Shown here piece after piece: positions 21,561 to 32,343 of a stretch of 64,000 nt of DNA. The DNA is from Protopterus annectens (taxonomy: Eukaryota; Chordata; Ceratodontiformes; Protopteridae), in contig NC_056737.1 in the NCBI RefSeq assembly GCF_019279795.1, positions 40,722,472-40,786,471 on the forward strand. The letters run 5' to 3'. The notes beneath the pieces are model-generated. The model ran no database searches and had not been told where the DNA came from. It saw only the letters and a list, made by a program, of their open reading frames with translations. The translations under genes and the position numbers were made by a program. Each line of letters opens with the position of its first letter. Positions within the stretch are counted from its first letter, which is position 1.

Positions 21561-22261
21561 TTGAAGGTAATTCCAAGGGAATTGCCCAGTGATATATAGT
21601 GGCTTGTAGGCTCCGTAGTAGTAGATGCTTGGAGGCGGCAGTTAGGAGCCAGTCGTCTAGATACGGAAACACCTGGAATCCTAGACTTCTCAGTTGAGCA
21701 GTCATGACTGCCAAGCACTTGGTGAACACCCTGGGGGCTGTGGTGAGACCAAAGGGCAGCGCGTGGAACTGAAAATGACTGCCTCCTAGGCTGAAGCGCA
21801 GATGTCTCCTGGACGCTTGATGTACCATGATATGGTAATAAGCGTCCTTGAGATCTATGGAGCACATCCAAACACCTTTCTCCAGCAATGGGAGAATGGT
21901 TTGTAGGGTGACCATTCGGAACTTGGACTTTCTGACTGAACGGTTTAGAATGCTGAGGTCCAAAATGGGCCTCAAGTCCCCGGTCTTTTGGCACCAAAAA
22001 GAATCTTGAGTAAGTCCCTAATCCGATCTGGTCTACGGGGACCGGTTGGATGACTCCTTTTTGCAGCAGCTTTGAAACTTCTGAGGCTGCAGTATCCCGT
22101 TGACTGGGTGGCGGGTCCGGGATTTTTTTGGACTGAGGTGGGGAGTGAGAGAAAGGGATGGTGTAACCTCCGGCGATAATCCGAAGCACCCATCGGTCCT
22201 GAGTGATACCTTCCCAGGCTTTCAGGTGCTTGAGCGACCCCGACTGGCTCCGGAGCTGCAC
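20378..22261 (-). pseudogene. RT/RNase H/methyltransferase-like ORF of DIRS copy C
   Basis: The frame is formally open for 627 codons, but two small compensating shifts (about 21,985 and 21,590) put the RT core in another frame. There RPILDLSILN, DLKDAYYHI, LPFGLTTAPRVF and FPYLDDWLL are found at 21,975-21,523. RNase H in the main frame is well kept (TTDGSQMGWGG, LEMRAVLL, HSDNMSVVWYLNKQGG, IADRLSR). The methyltransferase-like tail (CDLFATPLNAKC, YAFPPVPLL, APYWPRQVWFPYL) ends at 20,378. A product made from it would lack a working RT core. It overlaps the recombinase frame over about 1.2 kb. Confidence 0.85.
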
Positions 22262-24598
22262 AGTCGGGCAATCCCTCTGGGACTTTGAAAGGCTGAAGAG
22301 CCACGAAAGGACTCGCGGTCTCCAGTGTTGCGAGGGCCTCTGCCGCCTCTGGGACGGCGTCTTCCTGAAGAATTTCCCCCTCCCCTGCCTCTGGAAGGGG
22401 GATCATCCTGCTGAGAGGGGTAAGGCTTTTGAGATCTACGAAACCACATTTTCCCTCCTCTTTTAGCCTTGGGATAAGGCCGAAAGGGAGTGGAAAATCG
22501 TGCCCCTATGGCAGTCAGAGTCTTACCCTCCTGTTCGCAGCAGGTCAGTGTGTCCTTTACCTTGGGTCCAAACAGGGAAGACACATCAAAGGGGACGTCG
22601 GCAATGGAAGACTTAAAGGCCTCCGCGAAATGACACAGGCGGAGCCAGGCTTGTCTCCGTAGAGCAATGTCTGTACCCGCCGCCCTACTCGCCCCTTCGG
22701 CCACATAAGAAATGAGCCTCATGGACGAGTTTGAAATGGACGACAATGTAGCCAGCTGAGAGCCAACCGTCTGGGCCAGCTCCTCAGGCAGGTTACCCAA
22801 GAGGGTATCGGAAAGTTCTTTAATCAGATCCCTCTGAAATCTAGTAAAGTGCGTAAGGTAGTACAAGGACCTTAATGTAAAGGCCGCTGAACTTAGGGTG
22901 CGCTTTCCGTACCGATCCATGCTCCTGGACTCCTTATTAGGAGGATGGACGGACGTCGAAGCCTCTGCTACATCTTGCTGGGTAGCAGATGCCACCACCA
23001 AAGCATCTACAGCCACACCTTTGGTTAGAAACTCTTTTTCAGGGGGTGCCGAGAGGAACTTATTCGGACGAGCAGGCACCGGTTCCACAGAGTCTGGGTG
23101 TTCCCACGCCCATCGACAGATCAAATCCAAGAGCTCATAGAAGGGCGGAGACACCCAGGAGGCGGAGGGCTGAGCCCCGAAGGCCTTAAGGAACACCGAC
23201 TCATCAGCAGAAGGGGTTTGTACTGCCAGCCGCCTCGTTGTTTAAGGGCTTCCAGGATGTCTGCAAAGGAGACATCATCCGAGGACGACTTAGGGGACCC
23301 CTCTGCATCATCGAGATCAGTGTCTGATGTAAGAGACTCATCAGGGGAGTCAACGTGCTTCCTCTTGCACGATCTTTTCCTGGGGGGTTCTTCCGAAGAA
23401 GCTTCAGAAGGACCTCCAGGAGGGGGGGAAACCCCAGTGGGGGTAACCTCAGGCCCCGGGGCTCCGCTGTCTAAGGACAGGGGGACTGCCAAAGACCCAT
23501 TCTCGGTATGCAGGGAAGGAGCTGGGGAGACCGTGGAGGTAGCCAAAGATGATTTGGCTAACGCACTCCTCATAGCCCTGAAGGCGGGACCACCAGAATC
23601 CTGGGAGGGTCCCACCTCCGTGGCCACGACAGTAGACGGCACTCCCGCCGCCAACGCACCAAGAGGGAGACTTGGGACCGAAAACATCAATCCCGGCATC
23701 CCGGGGCCGACGGAAGAAGTCCACGTGCGAACTCCGACCCAAGAGCCGGAGTTGGAGTAAGGGTCGGGCCCGACCCTAAAACCTCCACCGGTTCCACCAG
23801 CACCGGCTCCAACGGTGCCGAGGCTGTTGGAGGAGGAACCATAGTAGGGAGGTGGACCATCGGCTCCGAAGCCGAATGGGCTGGAGCCGAAACTAGATTT
23901 TGGAACACCGGAGACTGGAAGAGTCTTAGGAGCACCCTGTCGATGTCCGAATCAGACATCTTGGATGATCTGGACGATACCGATCGGGTCCGAACCGATT
24001 TCTCCATCGGCTCCAAAGGACTAGGGGACCGGCTCCGAAAGGATTCTATAATTATCGGCTCCGAGGGAGATCTCAAGGTAATTTCCCTCAGTGCCGACGA
24101 GGACTTCGGCTCCAAAGGGGAAGAGTCTGAGCCGGCAACCCTCATCGGCTCCAATATCAGTGGAGCCGATGAAGGTGACCCGCCTCTCGATGCCTCAGTC
24201 CTCGGCTCCGAAACCAGAGGGGTCGAGACTGGAGGCATCGAGGCAGACCGTTCCGCCCTCGGCTCCGAAGTCCATGGAGCCGATGGAGAAGTCTGCCTAG
24301 GTTTTTTGGCAGTCGGTTCCGACTGACTGGTCGGAGCCGACGCTTTCTTCTTTTTTGAAGGAGAGGGAGAGGAAGATAAAGCCTCCTCGAAGGATGGCTT
24401 AATTAATCCCTTAAGGATTAATTTGTTTTTCCTCTCCTGGAGGACCCTTGATGAGAAGGCATGACACACGCTACATGATTCTTGTAGGTGCTTGGCGCCT
24501 AAGCAATAGACGCATGAGGAGTGGTCGTCCGTTATGGACATCTTATAACCACACCTCGTGCACTTTTTAAACCCGGAGGGTCTATGCTCTTTGGACAT
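22222..24598 (-). pseudogene. Gag-like ORF1 of DIRS copy C, frameshifted
   Basis: It starts at ATG 24,598 (MSKEHRPSGFKKC) and carries the complete Cys/His cluster (CTRCGYKM, CVYCLGAKHLQESCSVC). A Ser/Pro-rich middle has many SAP, SEP and LEPM repeats encoded by the TCGGCTCCGA word family, then RSRSPSPLEP and SDSDIDRVLLRLFQSPVF. Frame changes occur near 23,690 and 23,190. The last part has the basic KRKHVDSPDESL patch, the conserved CHFAEAFKSS region and an Arg/Gly-rich end (SRGRGGG, RGGRGP) that overlaps the RT start. The protein would bind element RNA; this copy cannot make it whole. Confidence 0.8.
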
Positions 24599-25011
24599 AA
24601 CTAATTTAGAAAACAGTACACCTGTCTAAAGAGAAATACAACAAAACTTAATGGTTTAAGAACAACAAAAAATAAAGTTTTTTTTTTTTTGTTTTTTTTT
24701 TTTATCCACAATACAGTTGAACAAACCACACAGAAAGAGAGAGTCAAGACCCTCTAACTTAAACGGGTACTTGACCCACAAAAGAAACACCAATAGCAAA
24801 AAGCAACAGGGGAAGGCCCCTCTAACTAAAATGGGAAACCTTCCCTGGCGAAAAAACACAAATTTCTCAACAGAGCTGATCAATACACACTCGTATGACA
24901 ACAATAGCTGTTAAAACAGCTTTTGGGTTCAAAGCAAGTAAATTTCTGGCAGGAAAAAGCCTAAATAAATTAGTACTTAGCCCAGCCAAGTTGAGACCAC
25001 GTCTAAGCTTG
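24599..25011 (-). other. 5' leader of DIRS copy C between left ITR and gag start
   Basis: Non-coding, with A/T homopolymer runs (24,677-24,704). It corresponds to the leader seen in the other copies. I see no defined promoter element. Confidence 0.4.
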
Positions 25012-25180
25012 TAAGCGGCAAACGAGATATGGGGGATTAGTGGTGGTGCATCCTGGGATAAAAAATAGCTCAGCCAATAAGAGGCCTCGCTCTATAGCAT
25101 AGCGTGCCGAGTCGGAGCCGAGGGATCGGCTCCGAGCCCATCAGTACAGAATGTAGGCGAGATAGGATCACATAACATCT
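25012..25180 (-). repeat. Left inverted terminal repeat of DIRS copy C
   Basis: Pairs with 18,916-19,107; outer end CATAACATC, inner end AGCGGCAAACGAGAT. Confidence 0.88.
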
Positions 25181-25379
25181 TTAAATTTGAAAACAAATCA
25201 ACAACTAAATTAACATAAATGTAGAACATCCAATGAAATACCATAAATAAATAGAATTTTCAGAAAGACACTCCCAGTAATGCAAAATATGTAAATGGCA
25301 AAATGTTAATAAAATGTTATTGATGTAGTCTGAGTAAGCATTTCAGGTTGGTAGTTTCGTTAAGACCTGGGTGATTCTC

Positions 25380-26580
25380 AGCATCTAGTAGCATTTGTCA
25401 TCTTAGTTCTCTGACTTGCAGTATGCTTATTCTCCAGTCATCTGAGATTCACCTTTCTCTCCACACTGCTATGAGTACCCTCAGGAGCCATTTCTCTCCT
25501 ATCTCACTTTCTGCTGTGACTTCAGCTTTCCCCTGACTTAATTTTCCATATTGCTGTTCTTGCTTCTATGGTGGGCTACTCTTTTCTCATCATAGGCTGT
25601 GTCTGGGGCAGTACAGCTTTTTTGTGGTTTTCTTCATTCAGAAGGTGCTGGAAGTGCTCCTTCCATCCACCTTTGATGTCTTGTGGACTGGTGAGCAGGT
25701 TGTTTGTGACATCCCTTGTGAAAGGTGCCTGACTGTATTCTTTATATTGTTGTATTTGCCTTGCAGCCTGATATAGCTTCTTTGTGCCATCTACTGAGTC
25801 ACTTTCCAGAAGCTGGTACAGTGCCTCTGATGCCTTGATCTTTGCTATTGCAACTCCTCTCTTAACCTCTTTGTTAGCCAACCAGTATTCTTTCTTAGCC
25901 TGATCTGTCTTTTCTTTTCCCTGCACTCCTTTCTTTTCTTGACTTCCTGAATCTCTGCATTCTACCACCATCTTCCATTTGATACGTTACTTCCATGCCT
26001 GGCTCAGCCGCATAGCTGTTCTGTAGTCCTCATACATGCTGGTTGGAAGAGCTGCCATTCTTCAACTCCTCCTATTTTTTTCTTTTTCCTAAAGTGCTAG
26101 AGCCCTGAATAATTCCTTGAACTCTTATGCTTTCTCTTCAATCAACTTCCAAGTCTCCAGCCTAGTTTCTGCTGACCTCATATTCTTCTCTTACCACTGC
26201 TTGCAGCTGATTCTAGCAAACATTGGTTTATGCTGTGAGCCAACTGTTTCACTGGGGATGAATTTGCAATCACTGATTATATCCCGGTGCCGTTTCCTTA
26301 CTAGGAAGAAGTCTACCTGAGTTGCATGTTGGGCACTCTAGTATGTGATGTTGTGACCGTCTCTCTTGCTGAACTATTGTCTGCACTGGTTATTATGAAG
26401 CCATCTGCCAGACAGATGTTTAGAATGGACTCTCCTCCTCTATTCTTGCTGCCCCATCCATGTGGACACTGGCAGTCATCCTATCCTGTTCTGTCTGTCC
26501 CAATATGTGCATTCAGGTCACCAGTTATCAGAACCAATTCATGTTGTCCTGCTTTATAAATGCTGTCTGAATGCACTCTT
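25380..26580 (-). mobile_element. RTE-type LINE copy 2, distal part (split by DIRS copy D)
   Basis: On the minus strand it continues the endonuclease begun at 39,250-38,907: HELVLITGDLNAHIG matches the endonuclease motif GDLNAH, followed by the linker to RT. The 5' part of the LINE lies on the far side of DIRS copy D, so the two pieces are one element. It decays from about 25,575 downward, where weak RTE similarity (PTIEARTAIWKIKSG) fades out. Confidence 0.85.
25576..25971 (-). pseudogene. RTE-type LINE ORF2 linker between endonuclease and RT
   Basis: The frame has KKEYWLANKEVKRGVAIAKIKASEALYQLLES and GGWKEHFQHLLNEEN. This matches the RTE-clade pattern of a helical linker with AKxxAxxxLY and a WxxxFxxLLNEEN box ahead of the RT domain. 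Stops and frame changes flank it on both sides. No catalytic motifs lie inside. It is part of one broken ORF2 protein that also includes the endonuclease pieces. Confidence 0.78.
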
Positions 26581-26744
26581 ATGTTAAGTTGTCCATCTCG
26601 CCTTCATTCTTGCTGGATGGGTTCGGAGCCGATCCTCGGCTCCAACTCGGCCAATACTAAAGCTCGAGAGCTAATTCCACCGGCTCGAGGCTCCCCTATA
26701 TCCCACAATGCTAGGCGGTAACTACTCAGATCTCGTTTGCCGCT
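26581..26744 (+). repeat. Left inverted terminal repeat of DIRS copy D
   Basis: Pairs with 38,713-38,880. Includes the GGAGCCGATCCTCGGCTCC hairpin near 26,625-26,643. Confidence 0.9.
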
Positions 26745-27026
26745 ATAGCTGACGAGGTGCTTTTCTACCGGCTCAGGCAGGTTAGTCAAAGATTTAATTC
26801 TAAAATCTTCTATCCTAGACCCCTAGTACTCCTTTTTCACTAAAACCTTAGTTTTAAATACCCCTTTACCTAGTTTGACAACTTTGTTGCCCTTAATTCC
26901 TTCTTTTTTTTTTTTTTTAACCTCTTTAGTTGTAGGCCTTAGGCCCCTTCTAGTCCCCCTGTGCGACTGGTATTTTATTTTTAATTAAGGCCTGTGTGTG
27001 TGTGTGTTTTTCTTGGACCCTTTATC

Positions 27027-29281
27027 ATGTCCAAGGAATCGAAGGTCTCAGGCTTCAAGAAGTGTGACTCGTGCTGTCAGAAAATGTCTCTGACAGACGG
27101 TCACACTTCTTGTGTGTATTTCCTGGAACCTTTGCACCTGCAGGACTCTTGTGCTGTTTGTCATGGTTTTAGCCCTAGAGTCCTGCAGGAATGCAAGAAT
27201 AAATTAATCTTGCGGGGCTTGTTAAAGCCTGAAGGCCCCCCGACTCAGTCTGTGTCGGGGAAGCCTTCTAAAACTTCCAAACAGTCGGCTCCGGTTTCTG
27301 AGTCGACAGCTGGAAAGGTTAAGTCGGCTTCGACATCGGCTCCAGCCGGAGCTGATGTTTCCAAGCCTCATACTGTTACCTCGGCTCCGGCTGGAGCCGA
27401 GGCTGATAAAACTCCGTCGGCTCCGATACTCTTATCGGAGCCACAGTCTAGGAAGAGATCTAGATCCCCCTCTATCGGCTCCGTGCATTTGGCGCCAGGA
27501 TCCCCTCTTCTTTCTGAACGGAGCCATAAAACTCATTCCTCACGGTCTTCCAGGTTATTTGACCACGATTTGCAAAGGGTAGTGAGTAGACTTCTCAAGT
27601 CCGAGGCACTGGCCCAAATGCTGCATAGCTCGACTCAGCAGTCAGTGGCTATTTCCGTTCCCCAATACATTCCTCCTTCGACTCCTTTGAGTTCGGAGCC
27701 AGGGCTTGTCGGAGCCATGACTGTCGGTGCGTCGGATCCGATACCTTCCCTTTCGGCTCCGTCATCTGCTCCGATCTCCTCCTTGGAGGGATCTCGGCGC
27801 CGAACTTCCCTCGTCTGCTCCGAGGGGGCGAGTGGCATCGGACCCTTGTCCGACCCCACACTCCCTCTCGGGGCTTCGGCGCTGGTGAGTTCGGCTCCAA
27901 CATCGGCTTCGGAGCCGTCCCTGTCAGTGCCGGGGGAAGTCCTTGTCTCTTCAGAGCGGGGGCCTCTGGCCTTGCCTGACAGGGATGCCTTCGAGGTCAT
28001 GCGGAGTGTGCTAGAACTAGGGTCTGCCCCACAGTCGGCTCCTTCAGCCCCTCCATCTACAGTGCCTGCGGTGATTTCTACTCGCCCCCTTGCCTTAGAC
28101 CGCAGAGAGCCAACTCCTCAAGTTTCCCCATTGGGAATTTCCTCCTCTTCCGAGGCCTTTCCTGACCCGGTAGGAGATCCCCCTAGGCAGAGGCAGTGCA
28201 AGAGGAAGCACATTGACTCCCCTTAGTCTATCACCTCTGACACTGTCTTAGAGGAATCTGAAGGTTCCCCTCGATCCCCCTCTGAGGATGTCTCCTTTTC
28301 TGACATCCTTGAGATCCTCAAACAGAGGGGGAACTGGCCAGCCCTTAACCCTTCGGAGGATGAGTCAGTGTATCTAGAGGCGTTTGGCTCTCGCCCTTCT
28401 ACCTCCTGGGTGTCCCCTCCCTTTGACCCCCTTATGGAAGTGGTGGCAAGGAAGGCTTGGACGGCTCCTGATTCAGTGGAACCCACCCCGAGGAGACCAT
28501 CTAAATTTATTACTGCCCCTAGAGATAAAGATTTTTATCCAAAGGTGTCCCTGTTGATGCCATGGTGGTGGCTGCGGCCACTAAGAAGGAGTTAGCCTAT
28601 ACTTCGGTTCCTGTCCATCTTCCTAATAAGGAATCTAGGACCATGGACAGGTACGGCAAGTGGATGTTCTCATCAGCGACCTTTTCAATGTGTTCGCTGA
28701 ACTACTTATGCCACTTCACTCGTCTCCAGAGAGATTTACTCAAGGATATGGGTGAACTGATAAAGGATCCTACAGCTGAGGGGTTCAAAGACACAATGAA
28801 CTCCCAGTTGGCAACCCTGAATTCCATCGTTAACTCTTCCATGCGGCTGGTCTCATATGCTGCAGATGGGGCGAGTAGAGCCGCAGGCACAGGTGTTGCC
28901 TTACGACGTCACGCCTGGATGCGGCTATGCAACTTTGCAGACCCTTTCAAGGCGTCCTTCACCAATTCTCCCTTTGATGGATCATCCTTGTTTGGTCCAC
29001 AGGTGAAGGATACATTGACCAGGTGCGAGGTAGAAGGTAAGACTCTCTCTGCCGTAGGAGTCCGTTTTTCTACCCCTTCTAGACCCTATCCCAAAGGTCA
29101 GAGGGGAGGAAAGATGTGGTTCCGCAAACAATCCCAGGGAGTCTCATCTGGCGCACAAGGTCAATTCCCCTCTAGAGGCAGAGGGGGGAATAATAATAGA
29201 TGCCGCCCTAGAGGCAGAGGAGGTCCGCAAAACCAAGGTAGCAGAAAAATGTTCTCTGATAAACCCTTTCAGCATCCCTGA
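27027..29281 (+). pseudogene. Gag-like ORF1 of DIRS copy D
   Basis: It starts at ATG 27,027 (MSKESKVSGFKKCDSCC), just after a GT-rich leader. The Cys/His cluster is CDSCC...HTSCVYFLEPLHLQDSCAVC, in which one Cys is replaced by Phe. The Ser/Ala/Pro-rich middle is full of TCGGCTCCG words. RSRSPS and SSRLFDHDLQRVVSRLLKSEAL follow. TAG at 28,224-28,226 interrupts the KRKHIDSP patch, and a small deletion near 28,540 shifts the frame. From 28,562 the frame is open to the Arg/Gly-rich end (SRGRGGNNN, RGRGG) and TGA at 29,279-29,281. This copy has only these two breaks, fewer than B, E or F. Confidence 0.83.
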
Positions 29282-31185
29282 GGGGCTGCCCGGCTGTTCA
29301 CCTTCGGAGGCAGTCGGGGGAAGGTTATCCCTGTAACCAAAAGCCTGGCTTTCCCTTACTCAAGACAAATGGGTACAGTCGATCATATCCGAGGGTTACA
29401 AAATTCCCTTTATTCACATCCCATCCCAACCCAAAAGATCCCTTCCAGACGTTCCACCCGGTCTAAGGGAACAAGCAGCATTAGAAATTTCAAAGCTGCT
29501 ATCAGAAAGAGCTATCCAATCAGTCCCAGCAGACCAGCAAGGATCCGGAATCTACTCCAAATTCTTTTTGGTACCAAAAAAACAGGGGACTGGAGACCCA
29601 TACTGGATCTCAGCTACTTAAACAAGTATATCAGGAAAACAAAATTCCGGATGGTCACGCTACAGTCCATTCTACCCTTCTTGGGTCAGGACAATTGGAT
29701 GTGCTCGATAGATCTTCAGGACGCGTACTACCACATCAAGATGAACAGACGCTCCAGGAGATATCTCCGCTTCAGGCTGGGAGCCAGTCACTACCAGTTT
29801 AGGGCCCTGCCCTTTGGTCTCACTACAGCCCCCCGTGTGTTTACCAAATGCATGGCAGTGGTCACGGCTCACTTTAGACGTCAAGGATTCCAGGTGTTTC
29901 CATATTTAGATGACTGGCTCCTTACCGCCACCACCAGACATCAGCTTCTTCTATCCAGGGACTTCACCATCCAATCTTGCCAAGCTCTAGGCATTTCGAT
30001 AAATTTCGAAAAATCTGCCTTGTCGCCTTGTCAATCTATTACCTTTATAGGCGCCACCTTAAACACACTCAATCTTTCAGCCAGACTCGCAGAGCAGAGA
30101 GTGTCAGATATTCAAAAACAAGTTTCACTTCTCTTACAATGCAACAAAGTCAAAGCCAGATTAGTTTAGAAGGTGTTAGGACTCATGGCAGCAGCTATTC
30201 CCCTTCTCCCCTTGGCTCGCTTTCACATGAGGATCCTCCAATGGATGCTGTTTACTCAATGGTCCTTTCAACAGCTCCCGATGTCTCATACCTTTTTGAT
30301 AACTCAATCATGCAAGAATCAACTGTCTTGGTGGATCACATCACCTCAACTTCTCCGAGGAAGACCCTTCACCCCCCCCCCCCAGTCGCCACGTTGACAA
30401 CAGACGCCTCCCTGATCGGGTGGTGGGGGCATTATCAGGGCAGGACAGTCCAAGGTACGTGGCAACCTTTCGAGTGCCACTTGCACATAAATGTCTTAGA
30501 GATGAGAGCAGTGCTTTTAGCGTTGCAAGCCCTTCGCGACTCTCTTCCCACTGGGACTATTGCAATTCAAACGGACAACATGTCCGTAGTGTGGTACATC
30601 AACAAACAAGGTGGAACCAGATCATACCCTTTATGTCGAGAGGCACTCAGACTTTGGCAATGGGCGATCTCTTCTCAGCGTTTTCTGATAGCAACGCACA
30701 TTCCCGGGAAATCCAACATTATTGCAGACAAATTGAGCAGGGCAATTCTCATGCCCCACGAGTGGTCTCTAAAGAAATAATTTCTAGAAGAAGTATTCCT
30801 AAGATGGGGCCAGCCTTGCTGCGATCTTTTTGCTACTCCCCAAAACAGCAAGTGTCACGACTTCTTCACTCTCTTCCCGTTACCAGGCCATCCCACCAGA
30901 GACGCTCTAGTTCACGATTGGCCCCGGGGACTTCTGTATGCCTTTCCCCCCTTTCCACTGATATCTCAACTAATTCAGAAAGCCATCGCCTTGAGAGTGA
31001 CAATGATCCTCATTGCCCCTTCCTGGCCTCGACAGATATGGTTTCCGTTTCTTCATCGTTACCTTTTGGAGCAGCCTTGGCATCTGGACCCAGTACCAGA
31101 TCTGATAACCCACCAATCGGGTCAGCTGCACCAATCTCTGCTTTCTCTAAACCTCACAGCGTGGTTTCTCCGATTTCAACCTTAG
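29282..31185 (+). pseudogene. RT/RNase H/methyltransferase-like ORF of DIRS copy D
   Basis: RT motifs are all visible: DWRPILDLSYLN, CSIDLQDAYYHIKM, RALPFGLTTAPRVF and FPYLDDWLL. An A-run near 29,575-29,582 shifts the frame before them, TAG at 30,167-30,169 follows, and a C-run at 30,370-30,382 shifts the frame ahead of RNase H. RNase H keeps TTDASLIGW, LEMRAVLL, QTDNMSVVWYINKQGG and IADKLSR. TAA at 30,778-30,780 precedes the methyltransferase-like part (CDLFATPQNSKC, YAFPPFPLI, APSWPRQIWFPFL), which ends at 31,185. Confidence 0.86.
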
Positions 31186-31904
31186 CCAGGCTTCCCTCAA
31201 TATCTCGCTCGGTCCGAGATATCTTGATAGCCTCTCATAAATCTTCTACCCGGAAGATTTATAGTAGCAAATGGAAACGCTTCTCCTTTTGGGCAACGTC
31301 AAAAAACATAGATCCCTTTACAGCACCTATCCAGTCTATTCTAGATTTTCTAGCAGAACTCCTTCATTTAGGATCATCTGCATCTACCATTAGAGTTCAA
31401 TTGGCTGCCATATCTAATTTTCATGTTGGTGTCTCGGAGTCTAGCATCATGGCTCACAAACTCTGTAAAGCCTTTTTAAGGGGCGTATTTCTTCTCAAAC
31501 CTCCAATCAAAGATCCCCCGCCTCAATGGGATTTAAACTTGGTTCTGGCATCCTTAATCCTTCCCCCCTTCGAACCGGCAGCTTCATGTTCTCTGAAGTT
31601 GCTTTCTTGGAAGACACTTTTTCTAATAGCTATAACTTCAGCGAGAAGGGTATCTGAACTCCATGCTCTGTGCAGTCGTCCTCCTTACTTAGTGTTTCAC
31701 AAAGATAGGGTATCCCTCCGTACTAATCCATCCTTTTTGCCCAAAGTTTCCTCTCAAGTAAACCTAAACCAAATTATTGATCTCCCCGTCTTTTTCCCTA
31801 ACTATTCAAACAGGTCGGAACAAAAGCTACATTTTTTGGATGTTCATCGCCAACTTAGATATTACTTAGATAGGACTAAACAATTCAGGAAATCTAATCA
31901 ATTG
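30420..31904 (+). pseudogene. Tyrosine recombinase of DIRS copy D, first part (cut by copy E)
   Basis: The frame is open from 30,420, overlapping RNase H in another phase, and enters the recombinase domain near 31,230 (STRKIYSSKWKRFSFWA). The box I segment ARRVSEL with catalytic Arg is present, as is YLVFHKDRVSLRTNPSFLPK. Just after FRKSNQL the frame runs into the left terminus of copy E at 31,905, so the active-site boxes with HxxR and Tyr are separated by more than 6 kb. The remaining part is at 38,080-38,387. Confidence 0.9.
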
Positions 31905-32067
31905 ATGTTAAGTTGTCAATCTCGCCTTCATTCTTGCTGGATGGGTTCGGAGCTGATCCTCGGCTCCGACTCGGCACTTGCTTAGCTTGAGAACTCCTTT
32001 TACCAGCTCGAGGCAACCCTATATCCCATGATGCAAGGCGGGACTACCTCCGATCTTGTTTGCCGCT
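31905..32067 (+). repeat. Left inverted terminal repeat of DIRS copy E
   Basis: Almost exact complement of 37,895-38,045. Contains the CGGAGCTGATCCTCGGCTCCG hairpin, with one changed base relative to the other copies. Confidence 0.92.
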
Positions 32068-32343
32068 TTGCGAAGAGGTCTCTTTTTTGCCAGCTCAGGT
32101 AAGTTTGAATTTGTCAAGCAGTTAGTCAGGGTTTTATCTCTCCCTTGTTCCTTTTGTATAGTGTGTAGAGTTTCTATAGCCCACCCTATTTCCCCATATA
32201 GTTAAAAACTTCTAGTTTTATAAAAAGTTTAAAAATTTTTCAGTTAGGCCTAGGCCTCCCTTCTTAATCCCTTTCTGTGTGTCTGTGTTTGGGATTAATT
32301 GTGTGACTGTTTGGGGTGTGTGAGTGTTAATTTTTCTTGGACT

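Larger units (their letters stand above)
18916..25180 (-). mobile_element. DIRS-type YR retrotransposon copy C (family 2), complete, minus strand
   Basis: All parts are present in minus orientation: left ITR at the high-coordinate end, gag-like ORF, RT/RNase H ORF, an intact recombinase ORF, ICR and right ITR. The ends are fixed by the ICR junction at 19,262-19,295. The insertion point lies just 3' of PLE copy 1. It is related to copy B but has fewer lesions. Confidence 0.93.

Noticed and set aside
23098..23760. 220-codon + strand frame opposite copy C gag
   Set aside because: Shadow of the gag gene; the open frame follows from GC-rich repeated words, and no domain is visible.
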